From assembly GCF_004053875.1 (NCBI RefSeq), contig NZ_SBIP01000003.1:744001-808000 (forward strand): a DNA stretch of 64,000 bases, in the 5' to 3' direction. Below the pieces are notes generated by a model. It was given only the letters and a program-made list of their open reading frames with translations, was not told the origin of the DNA and made no database searches. The translations under genes were made by a program, and so were the position numbers. The stretch is from Neorhizobium lilium (GTDB taxonomy: Bacteria; Pseudomonadota; Alphaproteobacteria; Rhizobiales; Rhizobiaceae). This document shows positions 56,777-64,000 of the stretch, piece after piece. The stretch's first letter is position 1; the number at the start of each line of letters is the position of its first letter.

Positions 56777-57661
56777 ATGAATAGGGCTTACGCAGCCTTG
56801 ACTGCGCTTATCTGTCTGTTCTGTGTTTCCACAAGTTATGCGGACCAGCCGCGTCCATGGCAGATGGACCTGCAGGCGGCCGCGTCGCCGATCATGCACC
56901 AGATCCGCTGGTTCGAGCACTATACGCTCTGGTTCATCGTTCCGGTGACCTTGCTGGTGCTGGTGCTTCTGATCGTCGTTGGCGTCAAGTTCCGGGCAAG
57001 CGCCAATCCGGTGCCGTCCAGGACCAGCCACAACACGGTCATCGAGATTGTCTGGACTGTCGGCCCGGTGCTCATCCTGTTCTTCCTGGCGATCCCGTCC
57101 TTCAATCTTCTCAATGCGCAGCTCGAGCTGCCGGATGCGGATCTGACAATCAAGGCTACCGCCACCCAGTGGCAGTGGAATTATGAATATGAGGGCTCCG
57201 CCAACCCTGTCGCCTTCGACAGCTACATGCTGAAGGACCAGGATCGCGCCGGCGCCGGCAAGACGGATATCGGCCGTTATCCGCGCCTGCTCGCCGTCGA
57301 TAACGAGCTGGTCCTACCGGTCGGCAAGACGGTCCGCGTTCTGGTGACCGCGGCTCCGACAGACGTCATTCATGCTTTTGCAATGCCCGCTTTCGGGGTC
57401 AAGATCGATGCCGTACCGGGTCGCTTGAACGAAACCTGGTTCAAGGCGGATGCGGAAGGCATGTATTACGGTCAGTGTTCCGAGCTCTGCGGCAAGGACC
57501 ACTCCTTCATGCCGATCGCAATCCGCGTCGTTTCGCAGGATAAGTACACGGCATGGCTTGCGCAGGCGGCAAACGACCTGCCGGGCGCCAACAAGGCGAT
57601 CATGGCTTCGACGGATCGGCCCGCCGGTAATCTCGCCGTCGCCGCGAACGTTTCGAAGTAA
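56777..57661 (+). CDS. ctaC: Cytochrome c oxidase subunit II
   Basis: A 294-aa aa3-oxidase subunit II. It has a signal peptide (to about residue 22), two transmembrane helices (about 48-70 and 90-112), then the periplasmic CuA domain. CuA ligands are seen in DVIHAFAMPAFGVKID and in MYYGQCSELCGKDHSFMPI (two Cys, His, Met), and the aromatic patch is ATQWQWNYEY. ATG 56777 follows GGGGAGA. First gene of the operon ctaC-ctaD-ctaB-coxF-ctaG-ctaE. Confidence 0.95.
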   Translation: MNRAYAALTALICLFCVSTSYADQPRPWQMDLQAAASPIMHQIRWFEHYTLWFIVPVTLLVLVLLIVVGVKFRASANPVPSRTSHNTVIEIVWTVGPVLILFFLAIPSFNLLNAQLELPDADLTIKATATQWQWNYEYEGSANPVAFDSYMLKDQDRAGAGKTDIGRYPRLLAVDNELVLPVGKTVRVLVTAAPTDVIHAFAMPAFGVKIDAVPGRLNETWFKADAEGMYYGQCSELCGKDHSFMPIAIRVVSQDKYTAWLAQAANDLPGANKAIMASTDRPAGNLAVAANVSK

Positions 57662-59380
<1,719 letters not shown>

Positions 59381-59441
59381 CGGCCAGATAAGGGGAGGTG
59401 GCGCGGCAAGCGCCATCTCCGACAGACTTTAGGACGGTTCC

Positions 59442-60398
59442 ATGACGGTTATCGACAATCACGACGCTCTCGGCTCAGAGGCAGGCTTTCGCCTCTCCGA
59501 AGCCAATGCGCGTGATTACTTCGAGCTTCTGAAGCCCCGCGTGATGTCGCTGGTGGTCTTTACCGCATTTGCGGGCCTCGTTCTGGCGCCCGGCCATGTC
59601 AATCCTGTCCTCGCCGCCGTTTCTATCCTTTGCATCGCTGTCGGTGCGGGTGCCTCCGGCGCACTCAACATGTGGTACGACGCCGATATCGACGCGGTCA
59701 TGAGCCGGACTGCCAGGCGGCCCATCCCTGCCGGTCGCATTTTGCCGCAGGAGGCGCTCGCCTTCGGGCTCACCCTGTCGGTCTTCTCGGTTGTCATCCT
59801 CGGGCTGGCAGTCAACTGGTTTGCCGCCGCCCTTCTGGCCTTCACCATCTTCTTCTATGCCGTTGTCTACACCATGTGGCTGAAGCGCTCGACGCCGCAG
59901 AACATCGTGATCGGCGGCGCCTCCGGAGCCTTTCCGCCAATGATCGGCTGGGCCTGCGTGACGGGTGGCGTATCGCTGGACAGCATCCTGCTTTTTCTCA
60001 TCATCTTCCTGTGGACGCCGGCCCATTTCTGGGCGCTGGCTCTCTTCAAGATGCGCGACTATGGCTCTGTTGGCGTGCCGATGATGCCGAACGTGGCGGG
60101 CGAGACCTCCACCAAGAACCAGATGATCGTCTATGCCGTGCTGACCGCCGTCGTCAGCGTCGCGCCAAGCGTTACCGGCCTTGCCGGATTAGGCTACGGC
60201 ATCTTTGCCGCAGTGCTTGGTGCCATTTTCGTGCTCTGTTCCATCTCCGTCCGGCGGATGCCGGAGGGCGATGCCAGGATGGTTCCGGCCAAGAAGATGT
60301 TCGCCTATTCGGTCTTCTACCTGTTTGCGATCTTCTCGGGCCTGCTGGCGGATCATGTCTCGGCCAGCGTCGGTGCTCTTTTCGGAGGCGCGCTGTGA
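59442..60398 (+). CDS. ctaB: Protoheme IX farnesyltransferase (heme o synthase)
   Basis: A 318-aa UbiA-superfamily membrane enzyme converting heme b to heme o, the precursor of the oxidase's heme a. First Asp-rich motif [15 protein letters not shown] with the following RPIPAGRI; second around [37 protein letters not shown] opens the conserved part. Its TGA overlaps the GTG of coxF (GTGA at 60395-60398). 61 bp after ctaD. Confidence 0.96.
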   Translation: MTVIDNHDALGSEAGFRLSEANARDYFELLKPRVMSLVVFTAFAGLVLAPGHVNPVLAAVSILCIAVGAGASGALNMWYDADIDAVMSRTARRPIPAGRILPQEALAFGLTLSVFSVVILGLAVNWFAAALLAFTIFFYAVVYTMWLKRSTPQNIVIGGASGAFPPMIGWACVTGGVSLDSILLFLIIFLWTPAHFWALALFKMRDYGSVGVPMMPNVAGETSTKNQMIVYAVLTAVVSVAPSVTGLAGLGYGIFAAVLGAIFVLCSISVRRMPEGDARMVPAKKMFAYSVFYLFAIFSGLLADHVSASVGALFGGAL

Positions 60399-60535
60399 TC
60401 GAAACGATCAAACTCAGTGAGGCGCAGAGGAAATCGCGGCGCAACCGCAATGTGGCGCTTGGCCTCGTGCTGGCGGCGCTCGTCGTCATCTTCTACCTGA
60501 TCACACTCGCAAAAATCGGCGGATTCTGGAACTAG
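60395..60535 (+). CDS. coxF: CoxF-type small membrane protein of the oxidase operon
   Basis: A 46-aa protein, start GTG 60395 overlapping the ctaB stop. It has a basic N-terminus ([11 protein letters not shown]) and one transmembrane helix ([19 protein letters not shown]), ending KIGGFWN. Small single-helix CoxF-like proteins between ctaB and ctaG are usual in alphaproteobacterial cox operons and are thought to aid assembly. Too short for routine gene calling, but position, coupling and sequence support it. Confidence 0.85.
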   Translation: MIETIKLSEAQRKSRRNRNVALGLVLAALVVIFYLITLAKIGGFWN

Positions 60536-60543
60536 AGGCACTG

Positions 60544-61164
60544 ATGGCGGAACATGATCACCACGGTCAGGGCCAGAATGGCCAAGCGAAGCGGGTCAGC
60601 AACAGTGCGATCTTCGGCGGCTGCGTCGTCTTCGTCGCCGGCATGGTCGGCATGGCCTATGCCTCCGTGCCGCTCTACCGCCTCTTCTGCCAGGTAACGG
60701 GCTATAACGGCACGACGCAGCGCACCGAGCAGTATTCCTCGACCGTGCTCAACAAAACGATTGAAGTCAGCTTCGACGCCAATATCTCGCCGGCCCTGAA
60801 TTGGGATTTCAAGCCGGCCAAGACGGTGGACCCGAAGATCGGCGAGACCGTGCAGATCGAATACACGGCGACCAATCGTTCGCCCTACGCGACGACGGGC
60901 ACCGCGGTCTTCAACGTGACGCCCATGGAAGCGGCCGTCTATTTCAACAAGATCCAGTGCTTCTGCTTTACCGAGCAGACGCTGCAGCCGGGCGAGACGG
61001 TCAAGATGCCGGTCGTCTTCTTTGTCGATCCGGACATGGCGAAGGCCGAAGAAACGAAGAACATCAAGACGATTACCTTGTCCTACAGCTTTTATCCGAG
61101 CCAGCCGGGCAAACCGGTCGCGGCTTTGCCGGAAGGCGTAAAGGCGGCGGACAAGAGACTTTAA
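60544..61164 (+). CDS. ctaG: Cytochrome c oxidase assembly protein CtaG (Cox11)
   Basis: A 206-aa copper chaperone for the CuB site. Single N-terminal membrane anchor ([20 protein letters not shown]), then a periplasmic domain with [17 protein letters not shown] and the copper-binding [18 protein letters not shown] (CFC), all conserved in Cox11. The cytoplasmic N-terminus is short and His-containing (AEHDHHGQG). 8 bp after coxF. Confidence 0.96.
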   Translation: MAEHDHHGQGQNGQAKRVSNSAIFGGCVVFVAGMVGMAYASVPLYRLFCQVTGYNGTTQRTEQYSSTVLNKTIEVSFDANISPALNWDFKPAKTVDPKIGETVQIEYTATNRSPYATTGTAVFNVTPMEAAVYFNKIQCFCFTEQTLQPGETVKMPVVFFVDPDMAKAEETKNIKTITLSYSFYPSQPGKPVAALPEGVKAADKRL

Positions 61165-61209
61165 GAGGACGCCGGCAACGGCGGAGAGGCATTCACGGGG
61201 GATTCTGAC

Positions 61210-62088
61210 ATGGCCGACGCGCATCAGAAAAATCACGACTACCATATCATCGATCCAAGCCCATGGCCGCTCCTGGCATCCATCGGGGCCTTCGTCATCA
61301 CCTTTGGCGGCGTGGGCTATATGCGCTACCTGCGCGGCGGCGAATTCCACATTTTCGGGATGAACCTCGCCACGCCGTGGATCTTCTTTATCGGCCTGGC
61401 AATCATCATCTACACGATGATCGGCTGGTGGTCGGATACGATCAAGGAAGGCCGTGCCGGCGCCCATACCCGCGTCGTGTCGCTGCACCTGCGCTACGGT
61501 ATGATCATGTTCATCGCCTCGGAGGTGATGTTCTTCGTTGCCTGGTTCTGGGCGTTTTTCGATGCAAGCCTTTACCCCAACGAAGCCATCCAGGCCTCTC
61601 GCGTACAGGCGCTGGGCGGTCAGTGGCCGCCGAAGGGTATCGAAGTGCTCGATCCCTGGCACCTGCCGATCTACAATACGGTGATCCTGCTTCTCTCGGG
61701 CACCTGCGTCACCTGGGCTCACCACGCGCTCCTGCACAACGACCGCAAGGGCCTGGTGACGGGTCTCGCAATGACCGTGGCGCTCGGCGTGCTGTTCTCC
61801 TGCGTCCAGGCCTATGAATATGCTCACGCCCCCTTCGAGTTCGCGAACTCGATCTATGGCGCGACCTTCTTCATGGCGACGGGCTTTCACGGCTTCCACG
61901 TTCTGGTCGGAACGATCTTCCTGCTCGTCTGCCTGATCCGCGCCATGAATGGCGGCTTCACCCAGACCCATCACTTCGGCTTCGAAGCCGCCGCCTGGTA
62001 CTGGCACTTCGTGGACGTGGTCTGGCTGTTCCTGTTCTTCGCCATCTATATCTGGGGCGGCTGGGGTGCACCGCTCCACGCAGGCTGA
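61210..62088 (+). CDS. ctaE: Cytochrome c oxidase subunit III
   Basis: A 292-aa seven-helix subunit III that stabilises the oxidase core. LVVSLHLRYG-like entry (VVSLHLRYGMIMFIASEVMFFVAWFW), GTFFLATGFHG-type TFFMATGFHGFHVLVGTIFL and the C-terminal FGFEAAAWYWHFVDVVWLFLF are conserved. The N-terminus again starts with histidines (ADAHQKNHDYHIID). Followed by a strong terminator and then, unusually, a TA module before SURF1. Confidence 0.96.
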   Translation: MADAHQKNHDYHIIDPSPWPLLASIGAFVITFGGVGYMRYLRGGEFHIFGMNLATPWIFFIGLAIIIYTMIGWWSDTIKEGRAGAHTRVVSLHLRYGMIMFIASEVMFFVAWFWAFFDASLYPNEAIQASRVQALGGQWPPKGIEVLDPWHLPIYNTVILLLSGTCVTWAHHALLHNDRKGLVTGLAMTVALGVLFSCVQAYEYAHAPFEFANSIYGATFFMATGFHGFHVLVGTIFLLVCLIRAMNGGFTQTHHFGFEAAAWYWHFVDVVWLFLFFAIYIWGGWGAPLHAG

Positions 62089-62152
62089 GGCGCGGTCCCG
62101 CTTGCCTTGAGCCAAAGCGAAGGGCTGGTAAAGTGAGCGGCGGGCATTGATG

Positions 62153-62179
62153 AAGGCGGCTTTTGAGCCGCCTTTTTTC
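62153..62179 (+). terminator. Rho-independent terminator after ctaE
   Basis: AAGGCGGC-TTTTGA-GCCGCCTT followed by TTTT is a textbook hairpin and T-run, 65 bp after the ctaE stop. It closes the ctaC-ctaE operon before the TA module. Confidence 0.85.
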
Positions 62180-62190
62180 GTTGTGTAAAC

Positions 62191-62206
62191 GTACCAATTT
62201 TGGTAC
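62191..62206. promoter_or_regulatory. Perfect palindrome upstream of the HigB/HigA pair
   Basis: GTACCAA-TT-TTGGTAC, 16 bp, ends 9 nt before the toxin GTG. HigA-type antitoxins repress their own operon through such palindromes. Assignment is by position. Confidence 0.5.
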
Positions 62207-62215
62207 AGATTCACT

Positions 62216-62566
62216 GTGGGCGCGGAGTTGAAGAAGATCACCGGGCGGTTCTATGCGACTGGAAACGGTCGCAGGCCGGTTCGTGATTGGTTGATGCAAC
62301 TCTCCCGCGACGACAGGCGGCAAGTCGGCATCGATATCCAGCGGGTTGAGTTTGGCTGGCCTCTTGGAATGCCCTATTGCCGTTCTCTGGGCCGCGGTCT
62401 GTGAGAGGTTCGAAGCGATTTGGCCGGAGGCCGGATCGCTCGCGTCATATTCGTCATTCAGGATGGCGAGATGGTTCTCTTGCATGGCTTTGAGAAGAAG
62501 ACCCAGAAGACACCGAGCCAGGATATAGATCTTGCCATGAAACGTAAGCGGGAGATTGAAACGTGA
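62216..62566 (+). pseudogene. HigB/Gp49-type toxin gene with internal TGA stop
   Basis: The frame from GTG 62216 would encode a 116-aa phage Gp49/HigB-like RNase toxin (ITGRFYATGNGRRPVRDWL ... then GGRIARVIFVIQDGEMVLLH and GFEKKTQKTPSQDIDLAMKR). Codon 63 (62402-62404) is TGA where relatives have Trp, in LGRGL-stop-EVRSDLAGG. The reading frame resumes unchanged and ends exactly at the HigA start. The truncated 62-aa product lacks most of the conserved core and should be inactive, unless TGA is read through. Confidence 0.8.
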
Positions 62567-62856
62567 CCGATTCCAAAGGCTATGTCGATAAAAGCGAAAG
62601 CTTTGATGATTTTCTTCAGGCTGATGGGCTTTTGGAGGAAACCGAAGCGATAGCATTGAAGCAGGTGATCGCGGATCAAGTCCGCGCAGCGATGACGGAA
62701 AACGGCCTTACCAAGAAGGCGATGGCTGAGCGCATGCACTCGAGCCGCCAGCAACTCGATCGCCTCCTTGACCCCCACTATCCCTCGGTAACCTTGCTGA
62801 CGCTGCGCCGTGCCGCGGCCGCGGTTGGAAGAAACCTGCGGATAGAGCTGGTTTGA
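62563..62856 (+). CDS. higA: HigA-type XRE-family antitoxin
   Basis: A 97-aa DNA-binding antitoxin, GTG start overlapping the toxin stop (GTGA at 62563-62566). The helix-turn-helix is in LTKKAMAERMHSSRQQLDRLLD (about 48-70), with PSVTLLTLRRAAAAVGRNLRIEL after it, the usual HigA C-terminus. The gene is intact although its toxin is broken; it may persist as a repressor of the palindrome upstream. Its last codons overlap the TTG that precedes SURF1. Confidence 0.88.
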   Translation: MTDSKGYVDKSESFDDFLQADGLLEETEAIALKQVIADQVRAAMTENGLTKKAMAERMHSSRQQLDRLLDPHYPSVTLLTLRRAAAAVGRNLRIELV

Positions 62857-62864
62857 CGTCTCTC

Positions 62865-63623
62865 ATGGATCTCTCTCACAGCAGACCTTCCGGCGGCAGG
62901 CTCCGGTTCATCGCGACCGCCATCATCGTGCTGGCTGCCCTCGCTATCCTCATCTCGCTTGGCACGTGGCAGGTCGAGCGGCTGCACTGGAAGGAGGGCC
63001 TGCTTGCCGATATCGCCGAGCGCCGTGCCGCGGCACCTGTGCCTCTGGCTGCGGTCGAGGCCATGCAGGCCTCGGGGGCCGACGTGGAATACCGGCGCGT
63101 TACGCTGACCGGCAGTTTCGATCACACGAAGGAACGGCACTTCTTCGCCACTTTCGAGGGGCAGACGGGCTTCTACGTCTATACGCCGATGACGCTTGCC
63201 GATGGCCGCATTCTCTTCGTCAATCGCGGCTTTGTGCCCTACGACCTGAAGGTGCCGGAAAAGCGCGCGGCGGGGGAGGTCGCGGGCGTCCAGAGACTAA
63301 CAGGCTATGTGCGGGCGCCGCTCGAAGGCAAGCCTTCCTCCATTGTCCCGGACAATGATGTGCCTAAGAACATCTTCTACTGGAAGGATCTGTGGACCAT
63401 GGCGGCAAGCACGGGCATCGACCGAGCGAAGCTGGTTCCGCTGTTCGTGGATGTCGATGCCTCCGTGCAAAATCCGGCCGGCTGGCCGAAAGGTGGCGTC
63501 ACGCAATTCGATCTGCCCAACAGCCATCTGCAATATGCCGTCACCTGGTACGGCTTGGCCGCTGCCCTTGTCGCCGTCGTGATAGGAGCCTGGTGGCGGG
63601 GCAGGAAGCCGGCAGCGGAGTAG
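62865..63623 (+). CDS. SURF1-family cytochrome oxidase assembly protein
   Basis: A 252-aa protein with two transmembrane helices, near the N-terminus ([21 protein letters not shown]) and C-terminus ([16 protein letters not shown]). The conserved SURF1 segments are [27 protein letters not shown] and NIFYWKDL. Surf1 helps insert heme a into subunit I. ATG 62865 is favoured over TTG 62853, which overlaps higA. In relatives it usually follows ctaE and a DUF983 gene; here the TA module replaces or precedes that space. Confidence 0.93.
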   Translation: MDLSHSRPSGGRLRFIATAIIVLAALAILISLGTWQVERLHWKEGLLADIAERRAAAPVPLAAVEAMQASGADVEYRRVTLTGSFDHTKERHFFATFEGQTGFYVYTPMTLADGRILFVNRGFVPYDLKVPEKRAAGEVAGVQRLTGYVRAPLEGKPSSIVPDNDVPKNIFYWKDLWTMAASTGIDRAKLVPLFVDVDASVQNPAGWPKGGVTQFDLPNSHLQYAVTWYGLAAALVAVVIGAWWRGRKPAAE

Positions 63624-63714
63624 CGCGGGCTCAAGATTTTTATTGGCGCCGCCCTGCCGGCTCGCCTATATGAGGCGCAAGAGCTGCCCGCCGCCGGTCA
63701 CAGATGGAAAGCGA

Positions 63715-64000
63715 ATGAACCTCCAGGTGATGAAACCACCCCTGAGCATCCGGCTCTGCGGTCCGCGCGGCTTCTGCGCCGGTGTCGATCGGGCCATCCA
63801 GATCGTGGTTCTGGCGCTGAAGGCCTATGGCGCGCCGGTCTATGTCCGTCACGAGATCGTCCACAATCGCTATGTCGTGGAGGGGCTCGAGGCCAAGGGC
63901 GCGGTCTTCGTGGAGGAATTGGACGAGATTCCGGCGGAACATCGGTCTCAGCCGGTCGTGTTTTCGGCCCATGGCGTGCCGAAATCGGTGCCGGAGGATG
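63715..64000 (+). CDS. ispH: 4-hydroxy-3-methylbut-2-enyl diphosphate reductase, N-terminal part (partial)
   Basis: The first 95 codons of IspH (LytB), cut by the window end. [21 protein letters not shown] carries the first iron-sulfur Cys and opens the family. [15 protein letters not shown] and [12 protein letters not shown] carry the conserved His residues. It catalyses the last MEP-pathway step to IPP and DMAPP, pairing with dxs in this window. ATG 63715 follows GGAAAG; ATG 63730 is possible. Confidence 0.95.
   Translation, partial: MNLQVMKPPLSIRLCGPRGFCAGVDRAIQIVVLALKAYGAPVYVRHEIVHNRYVVEGLEAKGAVFVEELDEIPAEHRSQPVVFSAHGVPKSVPED

Noticed and set aside
60532..62241. Open frame antisense to ctaG and ctaE
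   Set aside because: Covers two confidently identified oxidase genes; composition typical of a shadow frame.

Overview
The window is high-GC alphaproteobacterial chromosome, most likely from a member of the Rhizobiaceae (Rhizobium, Agrobacterium, Ensifer and relatives). This rests on gene content: two BA14K-family proteins, a DUF6101 protein, an IalB-family protein, a bioMNY biotin ECF transporter, the aa3 oxidase cluster ctaC-ctaD-ctaB-coxF-ctaG-ctaE followed by SURF1 and ispH, and intergenic palindromic repeats of the RIME type. Nearly all of it is core chromosome. No rRNA, tRNA, transposase, integrase or CRISPR array was seen.

Layout. 1-5.7 kb: tail of a DUF2207 protein, a MazEF-type toxin-antitoxin (TA) pair, glyS (carrying an in-frame palindromic repeat), a small secreted protein, purD and a small ORF. 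5.9-11.6 kb: tex, cfa, a large RIME-like repeat, ubiA, a DUF6101 gene. 11.8-15.3 kb (minus strand): a ModE-like regulator, an FAD-linked oxidase, a TsaC/Sua5 gene and an unrecognised gene. 15.4-18.2 kb: a cobalamin riboswitch ahead of a glycine-betaine-type Rieske monooxygenase, then two BA14K genes. 18.3-22.4 kb: a CorA/ZntB transporter, an acyl-CoA dehydrogenase plus crotonase operon behind a perfect palindrome, and a small secreted protein. 22.4-28.6 kb (minus strand): an rRNA methyltransferase, tlyA, dxs, a HepT/MntA TA pair, xseB and a histone-deacetylase-family enzyme. 28.8-32.4 kb: a thioesterase, bioMNY and a YcaQ-type DNA glycosylase. 32.4-41.2 kb: glgE, treS-maltokinase and glgB, a complete trehalose-to-glucan (GlgE) operon. 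41.3-49.4 kb: cupin, ribB with a degenerate RibA domain, aroC, a large GGDEF/EAL protein, DUF1344, histidine phosphatase and fabI. 49.6-55.2 kb: a DnaJ-like protein, a lipoprotein, pdxH, a polysaccharide deacetylase, a VOC protein and tldD. 55.2-64 kb: DUF2244 and IalB genes divergent from the cytochrome oxidase operon, then a broken HigB/HigA pair, SURF1 and the start of ispH.

How the genes work together. The window holds the first (dxs) and last (ispH) enzymes of the MEP isoprenoid pathway, the ubiquinone prenyltransferase, and the oxidase with its heme and copper assembly factors. It also holds a self-contained alpha-glucan route from trehalose and a biotin uptake system. The B12 riboswitch suggests that betaine demethylation is tied to cobalamin status.

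The points most worth a second look are the B12 riboswitch/betaine oxygenase pairing, the mobile palindromic repeat translated inside glyS, the HigB toxin gene stopped by a TGA at a Trp codon, three TA modules lodged among housekeeping genes, the dead GH13-like N-terminal half of GlgE, and several perfect palindromes in promoter regions.
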